Shown here: positions 1-8,367 of the stretch, piece after piece
Layout: every line of letters begins with the position of its first letter
How positions within the stretch are numbered: the first letter of the stretch is position 1
NCBI RefSeq assembly: GCF_008329525.1
Contig: NZ_NPKQ01000001.1
Location: 186,001 to 250,000, forward strand
Direction of reading: 5' to 3'
Length of the DNA stretch: 64,000 nt
Source of the DNA: Tardiphaga sp. P9-11
GTDB lineage: Bacteria; Pseudomonadota; Alphaproteobacteria; Rhizobiales; Xanthobacteraceae
Program-made: the position numbers and the translations under genes
Notes under the pieces: model-generated
The model's database searches: none
What the model saw: only the letters and a program-made list of their open reading frames with translations
What the model was told of the DNA's origin: nothing

Positions 1-1
1 C

Positions 2-376
2 AAATATCTCTTCTTCGTATCCGACGGCGTGGCCGACGAATACAATCCAAGCAACTGCCTGAAGCCGACGACGGGTGGACGATGCCAGTCGCCGATCAAT
101 CCGGCGCTTTGCACCACGTTGAAGAATCGCGGCATCAAGATTGCCGTGCTCTACACGACCTACCTCGCACTTCCGACCAATGCCTGGTACAATAGCTGGA
201 TCGCGCCATTCAACGCTGGTCCTTACGGACCTTCACCCAACAGCCAGATCGCCAGCAACATGCAGAGCTGTGCTTCGCCAGGCTTCTATTTTGAGGTCAG
301 CCCGACCCAGGGCATCTCGGAAGCGATGACCGCACTGTTTCAACGTGCCGTCGCCGATGCGCGCGTGAGTCGCTAA
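2..376 (+). CDS. TadG-like pilus assembly protein, C-terminal part (5' end outside window)
   Basis: An open frame runs from the first bases of the window to a TAA at 374-376, giving about 124 residues of a longer protein. It opens with KYLFFVSDGVADEY, which looks like the late beta strand of a von Willebrand factor A-like domain, and holds four widely spaced cysteines (NCLKP, GRCQS, ALCTT, QSCASP). It ends with an amphipathic stretch (SEAMTALFQRAVADARVSR). This matches the C-terminus of TadG/TadE-like Flp pilus proteins of Rhizobiales, which are tethered to the inner membrane and face the periplasm. The family call is by pattern only; no N-terminal membrane segment can be seen. A GTG at 29 is internal and is not the true start. 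The gene converges on the LysR gene that follows. Confidence 0.6.
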   Translation, partial: KYLFFVSDGVADEYNPSNCLKPTTGGRCQSPINPALCTTLKNRGIKIAVLYTTYLALPTNAWYNSWIAPFNAGPYGPSPNSQIASNMQSCASPGFYFEVSPTQGISEAMTALFQRAVADARVSR

Positions 377-420
377 CCGGGCAACGCGATCCATCTTTAA
401 GATCATGCCCTACTGCACCG

Positions 421-440
421 GAGCGAATTTTCATTCGCTC
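421..440. terminator. Hairpin between convergent genes, possible bidirectional terminator
   Basis: Perfect 8-bp inverted repeat GAGCGAAT / ATTCGCTC with a TTTC loop. It lies between the stop of the TadG-like gene and the end of the LysR gene, whose last codons it overlaps. There is no clean T run, so termination is inferred. Confidence 0.4.
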
Positions 441-1324
441 GCGCTTTCCTTCAGGCTTTCCAGCAGCAATTGTGCCGGCCGACTTAGGCCCTTGTCGCGC
501 ACGGCGACGACGAATTGCCGCCTCGCCCAGTCATTGCTGAGCGGGATGACTTTCAGCCCAAGCGTCTGCTGGATGGTGGAGGCTTCTTCCTGAGGGATGA
601 TGGCGACGGCGAGTTGTGCGGCGACGATGCGATAGGCAGCGTCAACGGTGGAGACCTGAATGCGGTAGCGCATCTGCTTGCCGGCCGCCGCTGCGACGCT
701 GCGCTGCATCGTCTGCATGATGCTGCGCGCAACGATATCGACGTGTTCAAAGTCGATCGTATCCTCGAACGACACAGACCCGCGTTCGGCCAGCGGATGA
801 TCGGGATGAACCACCACGGCGAGATGATCGCGGTGATATGGAAACGTCCTGAGGCCACGCAGATCGACGGCATCCCAGCAGACGCCGATATCGGCACGCC
901 CTTCCTCGACGCCGCGCACAACTTCCCAGATCTCGCGCTCCTCAAGACTGACGCGCACGTCGCGATAGCGCTTGGCGAACAGGCTGATATCTTCCGGCAA
1001 CACTTGGGCCACCGCCGATTTCGAGGCGAACACACGTACGTGTCCTTGCACGCCGTCGGCGAAGGCACCGAGTTCAGCCTGCATCCGGTCGAGCAATTGC
1101 AGCGACTCGCGCGCGTAACGACACAGCGCGTCACCGGCCGCCGTCACCGTAACGCCGCGGCGACCGCGTACGAGCAACTGTACGCCGGCCTCCTGCTCCA
1201 TCTGGCTGATGCGCTTGCTCACCGCCGAGGGCACGATGGCCTCGCGCTTGGCGGCATTGGCGATATTGCGCTCTTCGCAGACAGCAATGAACCGACGAAG
1301 CGACACGGGATCGAAGCTGCGCAT
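431..1324 (-). CDS. LysR-family transcriptional regulator, probable tarD regulator
   Basis: 297-residue protein with the LysR layout. An N-terminal winged helix-turn-helix covers about residues 8-66 (ERNIANAAKREAIVPSAVSKRI contains the recognition helix). A type-2 periplasmic-binding-like effector domain covers about residues 92-290. The gene is transcribed away from the D-tartrate dehydratase gene, across about 154 bp carrying two inverted repeats with the same half-site. In this family the divergent neighbour is usually the target, so I infer control of tarD, probably with tartrate or a related hydroxy acid as co-inducer. The start codon is ATG at 1324. The effector domain alone does not reveal the ligand. 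Confidence 0.85.
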   Translation of the reverse strand: MRSFDPVSLRRFIAVCEERNIANAAKREAIVPSAVSKRISQMEQEAGVQLLVRGRRGVTVTAAGDALCRYARESLQLLDRMQAELGAFADGVQGHVRVFASKSAVAQVLPEDISLFAKRYRDVRVSLEEREIWEVVRGVEEGRADIGVCWDAVDLRGLRTFPYHRDHLAVVVHPDHPLAERGSVSFEDTIDFEHVDIVARSIMQTMQRSVAAAAGKQMRYRIQVSTVDAAYRIVAAQLAVAIIPQEEASTIQQTLGLKVIPLSNDWARRQFVVAVRDKGLSRPAQLLLESLKESASE

Positions 1325-1334
1325 GGGGTCTCCG

Positions 1335-1418
1335 GATGGCTCCAGCCATCTTATATGGGAACCTCAAAGATGAATATTGACCATTTCAGAGATGGCTTAT
1401 TTTGGCATATGCCATCTC
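1335..1418. promoter_or_regulatory. Candidate LysR operator region with repeated GATGGC/GCCATC half-sites
   Basis: The divergent intergenic region holds two inverted repeats built on one half-site. The first is GATGGC-tcca-GCCATC (1335-1350), 11 bp before the regulator's start. The second is GAGATGGC (1389-1396) with GCCATCTC (1411-1418); its spacer contains most of a perfect 12-bp palindrome TGGCATATGCCA (1403-1414). LysR regulators typically bind a recognition site and an activation site of this kind; binding here is inferred. Confidence 0.55.
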
Positions 1419-1478
1419 AAACTGGTCGCAAGTCGGCCTCAAGTATCTGAAGACCGCCTCAGGAAAGTCACAGGATCC

Positions 1479-2642
1479 ATGCGCATCGTCGACATCCGGG
1501 AGCGCACCGCTCCGATCGCCTCCCCCATCGCTAACGCCTTCATCGACTTCAGCAAAATGACCCTCAGCCTGGTCGCCGTGGTCACCGACGTGATCCGCGA
1601 CGGCAAGCCGGTGATTGGCTACGGCTTCAACTCCAACGGCCGCTACGGCCAGGGCGGGTTGATCCGCGAGCGCTTCGCGCCGCGTATTCTCGAAGCCAAG
1701 CCCGACAGCTTGATCGACGCCTCGGGCAACAATATCGACCCGCACAAGGTGTGGGCCACCATGTTCACCAACGAGAAGCCGGGCGGCCATGGCGAGCGCT
1801 CGGTCGCCATTGGCACCATCGACATGGCGGTGTGGGACGCGGTCGCCAAGATCGCCGGCAAGCCACTGTTCCGTTTGCTTGCCGAGCGTTATGGCACCAC
1901 CGCGGATCCGAAGGTCTTCGTTTATGCCGCCGGCGGCTATTACTATCCCGGCAAGGGCCTCGAAGGCCTCGCCTCGGAAATGAAGGGCTATCTCGATCGC
2001 GGTTACAATGTCGTGAAGATGAAGATCGGCGGCGCGCCGCTCGCCGACGACTGCAAGCGCATCGAATATGTGCTGAAACTGCTTCCGGCAGGGGCCAAAC
2101 TCGCTGTCGACGCCAATGGCCGCTTCGATCTCGACACTGCCGTGGCGTATGCCAAGGCACTGCGCGAATACGACCTGTTCTGGTACGAGGAAGCCGGCGA
2201 TCCACTCGATTACGACTTGCAGGCCAAGCTCGCCGAGCATTACCCCGGCCCGATGGCCACCGGCGAGAACCTGTTCTCGATGCAGGACGCGCGCAACCTG
2301 ATCCGTTACGGCGGCATGCGTTCGGGCCGCGACTGGCTGCAATTCGACTGCGCGCTCTCTTACGGTCTCGTCGAATATCTTCGCACTCTGGAAATGCTGA
2401 AGAGCTACGGCTGGTCATGGCGCCGCTGCATCCCCCATGGCGGTCACCAGATGTCGCTCAATATCGCGGCAGGTCTGGGCCTCGGCGGCAACGAGTCTTA
2501 TCCGGACCTGTTTCAGCCTTATGGCGGGTTTCCGGACGGGGTGAAGGTCGAGAACGGTCATATCGTGATGCCGGAACTCCCGGGCATCGGCTTCGAGGGC
2601 AAGTCCGACTTGATCAAGGAAATGCGCAGCTTGGCGTCCTAA
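1479..2642 (+). CDS. tarD: D(-)-tartrate dehydratase, enolase superfamily
   Basis: 387-residue enolase-superfamily protein that dehydrates D-tartrate to oxaloacetate. From memory of the sequence it is very close to the characterised Bradyrhizobium TarD: the same N-terminal pattern (VDIRERTAPIASPI), GYGFNSNGRYGQGG, and the ending PGIGFEGKSDL. Expected catalytic residues are in place: the KxK motif K180-M-K182, metal ligands D211, E237 and E263, and the base H320 in PHGGHQ. ATG 1479 was chosen because known relatives begin near MRIVDIRE; an in-frame TTG/ATG extension to about 1377 would run through the operator. No transporter for tartrate lies beside it. Control by the divergent LysR protein is inferred. 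The product is presumably cytoplasmic and Mg-dependent. Confidence 0.88.
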   Translation: MRIVDIRERTAPIASPIANAFIDFSKMTLSLVAVVTDVIRDGKPVIGYGFNSNGRYGQGGLIRERFAPRILEAKPDSLIDASGNNIDPHKVWATMFTNEKPGGHGERSVAIGTIDMAVWDAVAKIAGKPLFRLLAERYGTTADPKVFVYAAGGYYYPGKGLEGLASEMKGYLDRGYNVVKMKIGGAPLADDCKRIEYVLKLLPAGAKLAVDANGRFDLDTAVAYAKALREYDLFWYEEAGDPLDYDLQAKLAEHYPGPMATGENLFSMQDARNLIRYGGMRSGRDWLQFDCALSYGLVEYLRTLEMLKSYGWSWRRCIPHGGHQMSLNIAAGLGLGGNESYPDLFQPYGGFPDGVKVENGHIVMPELPGIGFEGKSDLIKEMRSLAS

Positions 2643-2692
2643 AGACAGCTAGTCGGCGCTAAGCTCCTGATCGGTAAATAGAACTCCGCCAG

Positions 2693-2711
2693 GGCCGGGC
2701 CTGACCCGGCC
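2693..2711 (+). terminator. GC-rich hairpin after tarD
   Basis: 7-bp stem GGCCGGG / CCCGGCC with loop CCTGA, about 50 bp after the tarD stop. No strong T tract follows (ATCCATCTTCC), so this is a tentative terminator. The rest of 2643-2819 shows nothing I recognise. Confidence 0.35.
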
Positions 2712-2819
2712 ATCCATCTTCCTTCGTCACGCGCCGCAAAGGTGAATCCCGGGGTAAAGCCCTGGGACGACAGCGGAGGGCGAGGATGTCGCCAAGACCC
2801 TGTTTTTGGCCCGTTTTCC

Positions 2820-2847
2820 TTGACTCCCCTCTTTCACCCTCTATAAA
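2820..2847 (+). promoter_or_regulatory. Sigma70-type promoter of rplU-rpmA
   Basis: TTGACT (-35, 2820-2825) and TATAAA (-10, 2842-2847) are separated by 16 bp. This is a near-consensus housekeeping promoter, suited to ribosomal protein genes. It implies a 5' leader of about 170 nt before rplU. Confidence 0.65.
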
Positions 2848-2926
2848 GCACCCTTCGGCGCAAGCTTTGTCTCGCGCCGATTGTTTTTGCGTGGGGTCGC
2901 AACGTCGACCGAAAAGCGCGAAAGCA

Positions 2927-2993
2927 GCGACTTCAATAGAAGTCGCAGCAAACCCTTATCGACTGAACAAGAAGCCGTCCCGGATCTGATCCG
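2927..2993 (+). promoter_or_regulatory. Structured 5' leader of rplU
   Basis: The rplU leader contains a perfect 8-bp hairpin GCGACTTC-AATA-GAAGTCGC (2927-2946) and a second self-complementary element CGGATC-T-GATCCG (2981-2993). Ribosomal protein operons are often autoregulated through leader structures, so an L21 or other r-protein binding site is plausible. I do not recognise a known leader family. Confidence 0.4.
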
Positions 2994-3024
2994 AGGATGG
3001 GATCGAACACGAAGGAATATAACG

Positions 3025-3519
3025 ATGTTCGCAGTCATCAAAACCGGCGGCCGGCAATACCGCGTCGTTCCGGATGATGTGCTCGAGATTGGCAAGATCG
3101 CCGGCGATGTCGGAACGATCGTGCAGCTTGGTGAAGTTCTCGTACTGGGCGGTGATACGCCTGTGCTCGGCCTGCCTTTGGTGGCTGGTGCGTCGGTTGC
3201 GGCCGAAGTGCTCGATCACAAGCGCGGCCCCAAGGTCATCTCTTTCAAGAAGCGCCGCCGCAAGAATTCGAAGCGCAAGCGTGGCTACCGTGACGAGCTC
3301 ACGCTGATCCGCATCACCGAGATCCTGGCCGACGGCAAGGCGCCGACGATCGGACCTCGCCCGAAGCGTGAGAAGCCGGTCGTGGCCGTTCCAGTTGATG
3401 GCGACGAAGCTCCTGCCAAGAAGGCACCGGCGAAGAAGGCCGCTGCTCCGAAGGCAGCCGCCGCCAAGCCTGCTGCAGCCAAGAAGCCGGCAGCGAAGAA
3501 AAAGCCCGCCGCGGAATAA
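3025..3519 (+). CDS. rplU: 50S ribosomal protein L21
   Basis: 164-residue ribosomal protein L21, a 23S rRNA-binding protein of the large subunit. The conserved N-terminus MFAVIKTGGRQYRV is present, as is the basic loop KKRRRKNSKRKRGYR typical of L21. The core ends near residue 115-120. It is followed by a 40-45 residue low-complexity tail rich in Lys, Ala and Pro (repeated PAKK/AAKK units), longer than in many bacteria (usual length about 103) but common in Rhizobiales. The start is ATG 3025, preceded by GAAGGA at 3011-3016. Transcription comes from the promoter at 2820. rpmA follows 80 bp downstream in the same direction, the usual L21-L27 pairing. A longer frame reaching back to 2881 runs through the leader and is rejected. 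Confidence 0.97.
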   Translation: MFAVIKTGGRQYRVVPDDVLEIGKIAGDVGTIVQLGEVLVLGGDTPVLGLPLVAGASVAAEVLDHKRGPKVISFKKRRRKNSKRKRGYRDELTLIRITEILADGKAPTIGPRPKREKPVVAVPVDGDEAPAKKAPAKKAAAPKAAAAKPAAAKKPAAKKKPAAE

Positions 3520-3599
3520 GCCGCTGCGAAAAGTTGAGAATCTGTGAGACAATTCCTTCAAGGAATTGATCTAGAACTTATCGAGATTGGAGACGGGCT

Positions 3600-3872
3600 A
3601 TGGCTCATAAAAAAGCAGGCGGTTCATCGCGCAACGGTCGCGATTCAGCTGGCAAGCGCCTCGGCGTGAAGGCGTTCGGCGGCGAACGCGTGATCCCCGG
3701 TAACATCATTGCGCGTCAGCGCGGCACCACCTGGCACCCCGGCCTTAATGTTGGCATGGGCACAGACCATACCCTGTTCGCCAAGGTCGAAGGCCACGTG
3801 GAGTTTCGCGCCAAATCGAACGGCCGCACTTTCGTATCGGTACTCCCGATTACTGAAGCCGCGGCCGAATAA
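3600..3872 (+). CDS. rpmA: 50S ribosomal protein L27
   Basis: 90-residue ribosomal protein L27, located at the peptidyl transferase centre. The N-terminus [16 protein letters not shown] is the classic L27 sequence, without the Firmicute-type cleaved extension. The core contains [17 protein letters not shown] and [16 protein letters not shown], all typical. The gene is second in the rplU-rpmA operon. The 80-bp gap before it holds a perfect palindrome AATTCCTT-C-AAGGAATT (3551-3567). The ATG at 3600 is set by the conserved protein start. Two hairpins follow the gene, the second with a T-rich tail, so the operon probably ends here. Confidence 0.97.
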   Translation: MAHKKAGGSSRNGRDSAGKRLGVKAFGGERVIPGNIIARQRGTTWHPGLNVGMGTDHTLFAKVEGHVEFRAKSNGRTFVSVLPITEAAAE

Positions 3873-3890
3873 ACGGTGGACACATTGGAG

Positions 3891-3969
3891 TCCGCCGGGT
3901 CCTGTTGAACCGGCGGAGCGCCAGAATTGGGCTCCAGGGGAGGCGGGAAACCGGCCTCCCCTTCTCGTT
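3891..3969 (+). terminator. Tandem hairpins ending the rplU-rpmA operon
   Basis: The first stem is TCCGCCGG / CCGGCGGA (3891-3898 with 3910-3917). The second is GGGGAGGC / GCCTCCCC (3937-3944 with 3954-3961), followed by TTCTCGTTT. The second has the form of a rho-independent terminator. Confidence 0.6.
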
Positions 3970-4005
3970 TGGTGCGTCGCTTCGGGGCGCACACAGGAGC
4001 CCGAG

Positions 4006-4596
4006 ATGTTGCAGGATATTCCGACGCCGATATTGAGAGAAACCAGAGGCTGCGTCCTCGAGACCGAACGGCTGGCCTTGCGCAAGCCGACACTCGCGGA
4101 CGTAAAAGCCATCGCGCTTCTCGCCAATGATCGCCGCATCGCCGAGATGACGCGTCGCCTGCCCTTCCCGTATCAGCAGGATCACGCCATCGACTTCGTC
4201 AATTCATTGAGCGGAACGGCAAGCGAAAGCGTGTTCCTGATCGAACTCGATCGTCGCCCGATCGGCATGGTTGGGATCGACTGGCGCGAAGTCGAATCAC
4301 CGGAGCTCGGCTACTGGCTTGGCGTCGACCACTGGGGCCAGGGTTTTGCCACCGAAGCTGCGCGCGCCGCGATTGATTACGCCTTTGACGAATTCGACAT
4401 CGAGCACCTGATCTCGGGTGCGCGCGTGGCCAATCCGTCGTCGCGCAACATCCTGGAGAAGTGCGGCTTTCAGTGGAGCGGTGTTCAACTGCACCGCTTC
4501 GAAGCCATCGGCTCATCGACGCCGGTGGATTGCTTCAAGCTGACGCGCGGCGTGTGGTCGTCGCTGAAGAACTGGGGAACGTCGACGCGGAGATAG
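4006..4596 (+). CDS. GNAT-family N-acetyltransferase, RimJ/RimL-like
   Basis: 196-residue acetyltransferase of the RimJ/RimL type (Acetyltransf_3). It begins near TERLALRKPTLADVKAIALL, the usual first strand and helix. The acetyl-CoA pyrophosphate loop lies in DHWGQGFATEAARAAIDYAF, with the Q/RxxGxA pattern as GQGFAT. It ends with the NPSSRNILEKCGF segment that is diagnostic of this subgroup. The start ATG 4006 has AGGAG at 3995-3999; the frame remains open upstream through rpmA, but that is a shadow. The substrate cannot be told: an N-terminal amine of a protein or a small molecule are both possible. It sits between rpmA and the EamA gene, a common position in this bacterial group. Confidence 0.85.
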   Translation: MLQDIPTPILRETRGCVLETERLALRKPTLADVKAIALLANDRRIAEMTRRLPFPYQQDHAIDFVNSLSGTASESVFLIELDRRPIGMVGIDWREVESPELGYWLGVDHWGQGFATEAARAAIDYAFDEFDIEHLISGARVANPSSRNILEKCGFQWSGVQLHRFEAIGSSTPVDCFKLTRGVWSSLKNWGTSTRR

Positions 4597-4599
4597 TGT

Positions 4600-4649
4600 C
4601 TTCCCCTCTCCCCCGGAGCAGCGAAGCTGCGACAGGTGGGAGAGGGAAG
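4600..4649. repeat. Palindromic intergenic element between convergent genes
   Basis: Imperfect inverted repeat: CTTCCCcTCTCCC (4600-4612) pairs with GGGAGAGGGAAG (4638-4649), one extra C on the left. A small inner stem GCAGC-gaa-GCTGC lies between the arms. It separates the acetyltransferase from the oppositely oriented EamA gene, so it may end both transcripts. The CCTCTCCC...GGGAGAGG form resembles dispersed elements that I recall from Bradyrhizobium-type genomes. Confidence 0.5.
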
Positions 4650-4654
4650 AAGCG

Positions 4655-5566
4655 TCACACTGCCGGCGGCACTTCGTCGGCGATCTTTCCGAGCTGCTGC
4701 TCGCGCAGGAAGATATAGAGCCCCGCCGCGATAATGACCGCGGCGCCGATCAGCGTCGCCCATGACGGCAATTCGCCGAACACGAGATAGCCGAAGATCA
4801 CCGCCCAGATGATCATCGAATACTGATACGGCACCACGGTGCTGGCCGGCGCCAGCTTCAGCGAGCGATTGACGCAGAGCAGCGCGCAGACCGAGACGAT
4901 GCCCGCCAAAAAAAACAGGCTGAGATCGCGCAGATCGGGCGTCACCCAACCGAATGTCGTGAGTACCGCGCCAAACGTGAAAGTGCCGATGAACTGCGTC
5001 GTCGCCAGCACCACGTCGGGTGCGGACCGCAGCGAGCGGGTGATCAGCATCAGCGCGGCAAAGGACAGGCTGCCGCCAAGCGCGATCAGCGCCGGCCATG
5101 TCACGGTCTGCGCCGAGGGCTGCAGCGCGATCAGCACGCCACAAAAGCCGACAAAGATCGCGCTCCAGCGCCGCCAGCCGACGGATTCGCGCAGAAAGAT
5201 CGCGGAGCCCGCGGTAACGAAAATCGGACAGGCGAGATAATAGGTGATGACATCCGCCAGCGGCAGATAGGCCGCCGCCCAGAAGAACGCCGCGACTTCC
5301 AGCGTCGACAAGACCACGCGAATGAGCTGCAGGCCCGGCCGGTCGAGCCGCAGGAAATCCCCGCGATGACGCCAGATCGACGGCGCCAGCAGCGCCAGCG
5401 CCGCGCAGGCGCGCAGCAGCATCAATTGCCCGACCGAATAGGTGCCGACCAAGAACTTACCGATCGCATCGCCGCAGGAGAACATGCAGATGCCGATGAG
5501 CATCAGGCCGATACCGGCCAGCCGGGCGGCACGATTGTCGGCCGCGGTCGAAATGGTCGCAAACAT
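4655..5566 (-). CDS. EamA/DMT-family membrane exporter
   Basis: 303-residue inner-membrane protein with about ten hydrophobic segments arranged as two EamA repeats. Repeat one covers about residues 15-145 (LRACAALALLAPS, TYYLACPIFVTAGSAIFL) and repeat two about 155-290 (VVPYQYSMIIWAVIFGYLVFGELPS). The repeat ends carry the typical pattern of an acidic residue before a final helix (FLRES, FGELPS). Members of the drug/metabolite transporter superfamily export amino acids, nucleosides or other metabolites. The S-adenosylmethionine exporters of Rhizobiales are also in this group, but the substrate cannot be read from sequence. It is transcribed divergently from obgE across about 170 bp. Confidence 0.85.
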   Translation of the reverse strand: MFATISTAADNRAARLAGIGLMLIGICMFSCGDAIGKFLVGTYSVGQLMLLRACAALALLAPSIWRHRGDFLRLDRPGLQLIRVVLSTLEVAAFFWAAAYLPLADVITYYLACPIFVTAGSAIFLRESVGWRRWSAIFVGFCGVLIALQPSAQTVTWPALIALGGSLSFAALMLITRSLRSAPDVVLATTQFIGTFTFGAVLTTFGWVTPDLRDLSLFFLAGIVSVCALLCVNRSLKLAPASTVVPYQYSMIIWAVIFGYLVFGELPSWATLIGAAVIIAAGLYIFLREQQLGKIADEVPPAV

Positions 5567-5631
5567 GCCTATATGAGCCTTTAGGTAAGCTTCTGGGCGC
5601 GGGCTTGGTTAACAGCACTATGCGTCTTTAG

Positions 5632-6783
<1,152 letters not shown>

Positions 6784-6833
6784 TCTGCCTCTTTTGTCCG
6801 TCCAAGCATCACACGTCCTGCCAAAGCCACATC

Positions 6834-7964
6834 ATGTCGCGCCCCGAGCTGAAGAACTTTCGCCGTATCGTCGTCAAGGTCGGCTCGTCGCTGCTGATCG
6901 ATTCAGCCGCCGGCGAAGTCAGGGCCAAGTGGCTCGCGGCGCTTGCCGCTGACATCGCCAAGCTTCATGCCGACGGCCGCGACGTGCTCGTGGTCTCATC
7001 AGGCTCGATCGCGCTCGGCCGCAGCCGGCTCAAATTGCCGCGCGGCCCGCTGAAGCTCGAAGAGAGCCAGGCCGCGGCTGCCGTCGGACAGATCGCGCTC
7101 GCGCGCATCTGGTCGGAAGTGCTGGGGCATCACGGCATCGGCGCCGGGCAGATTCTCGTGACGCTGCAGGACACAGAGGAACGTCGCCGCTACCTCAATG
7201 CGCGCTCGACCATCGGCAAGTTGCTCGAATGGCGGGCCGTACCGATCATCAACGAGAACGACACGGTCGCGACCAACGAGATCCGTTATGGCGACAATGA
7301 CCGCCTCGCGGCGCGCGTCGCCACCATGGCCTCCGCCGACCTGCTGGTGCTGCTGTCGGACATCGACGGACTCTACACCGCGCCACCCGGTGCCAATCCC
7401 GATGCGAAGCTTATTCCCATCGTTGAGAGCGTCACCGCCGAGATCGAGGGCATGGCCGGCGCTGCCGAGTCTGAGTTGTCGCGCGGCGGCATGTACACCA
7501 AGATCGAGGCTGCGAAGATCGCGACCACCGCGGGCACGCATATGATCATCGCTTCCGGCAAGGCGGACCATCCGCTGCAGAGGATCACCGATGGCGGCCT
7601 GTGCACTTGGTTCCTGACGCCCGCTAATCCCGTAACGGCACGCAAGCGCTGGATTGCAGGATCGCTGGAACCAAAAGGCACGCTGACGATTGATGCGGGC
7701 GCCGTCACCGCGCTGCGTGCCGGCAAGAGTCTCCTGCCCGCCGGCGTCATCAAGGTTGAAGGCGATTTCGCTCGCGGCGATGCCGTGATCGTGCGCGGAC
7801 CGGATACGCATGAAATCGGCCGCGGCCTTGTGGCCTATGACGCTGACAATGCCGAGAAGATCAAAGGCCGCTCATCGCCGGACGTGATGGTCATCCTGGG
7901 CATCACCGGCCGTGCGGAAATGATCCATCGCGACGATCTCGTAATTTCGGGATCGCGTAGCTAA
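6834..7964 (+). CDS. proB: Glutamate 5-kinase
   Basis: 376-residue enzyme phosphorylating L-glutamate, the first step of proline synthesis. The amino-acid kinase domain covers residues 1-260 ([54 protein letters not shown]). A C-terminal PUA domain covers about 285-370. This is the long ProB form. The start [12 protein letters not shown] (ATG 6834) matches relatives; an upstream in-frame extension to 6762 overlaps obgE and is unlikely. obg-proB adjacency is conserved in the Bradyrhizobium/Rhodopseudomonas lineage, where proA commonly follows; here proA does not follow within the window. Feedback inhibition by proline is expected from the family. Confidence 0.95.
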   Translation: MSRPELKNFRRIVVKVGSSLLIDSAAGEVRAKWLAALAADIAKLHADGRDVLVVSSGSIALGRSRLKLPRGPLKLEESQAAAAVGQIALARIWSEVLGHHGIGAGQILVTLQDTEERRRYLNARSTIGKLLEWRAVPIINENDTVATNEIRYGDNDRLAARVATMASADLLVLLSDIDGLYTAPPGANPDAKLIPIVESVTAEIEGMAGAAESELSRGGMYTKIEAAKIATTAGTHMIIASGKADHPLQRITDGGLCTWFLTPANPVTARKRWIAGSLEPKGTLTIDAGAVTALRAGKSLLPAGVIKVEGDFARGDAVIVRGPDTHEIGRGLVAYDADNAEKIKGRSSPDVMVILGITGRAEMIHRDDLVISGSRS

Positions 7965-8053
7965 AGCGCTATACGTCGTCATCATTGCGCCATTCCCGCG
8001 TACTTCGTTGCGCGCCGTACAGCTAGATAACCAATATTCCAGGAGACAATTTC

Positions 8054-8275
8054 ATGACCCGACTTTTGATCATCCCGTTCCTGCTGATCGCAACGTCCGC
8101 TTTCGCCCAGAGCGGCAATACCGTTACCAATCAATCGGCCTGCTCCCGCGACGTCTCGCGTTTCTGCCGCGCCAAGATAAATGACGGCGACATGGTCGTG
8201 CTCGACTGCCTCAAGGAGCATCGCTCCAAGCTCGGCAAGGCCTGCGCGAAAGTCCTCACTGACAACAATCAGTAA
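8054..8275 (+). CDS. Small secreted cysteine-rich protein
   Basis: 73-residue protein with a clear Sec signal peptide (MTRLLIIPFLLIATSAFA, cleavage expected after residue 18). The mature part of about 55 residues has four cysteines (C30, C38, C52, C64) in the pattern CSRDVSRFC...LDCLKEHRSKLGKAC. This resembles one unit of the Cys-rich GLG1/FGF-receptor repeat (PF00839), which occurs as small secreted proteins in Bradyrhizobium relatives. Two disulphides are likely in the periplasm. AGGAG at 8041-8045 sits well before the ATG. No function is known to me. It stands alone between proB and the convergent MFS gene. Confidence 0.75.
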   Translation: MTRLLIIPFLLIATSAFAQSGNTVTNQSACSRDVSRFCRAKINDGDMVVLDCLKEHRSKLGKACAKVLTDNNQ

Positions 8276-8325
8276 GACCAGCTCGCCTCGCAGCATCGAT
8301 CCGGACGACGTACTATCCTCCTGTC

Positions 8326-8345
8326 GTCCCGGCGCTTGCCGGGAC
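8326..8345. repeat. GTCCCGGC hairpin element
   Basis: Perfect 8-bp inverted repeat GTCCCGGC-GCTT-GCCGGGAC between convergent genes. The CGTCCCGGC...GCCGGGAC core is, as I recall, a frequent dispersed palindrome in Bradyrhizobium-type genomes. It may act as a bidirectional terminator, though T runs are weak. Confidence 0.5.
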
Positions 8346-8367
8346 AACGGGAGTTACCGGGCAACCT

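Noticed and set aside
515-1450. Open frame of 311 codons opposite the LysR gene
   Set aside because: No family resemblance; LysR frame has clear HTH and effector domain and typical codon use.
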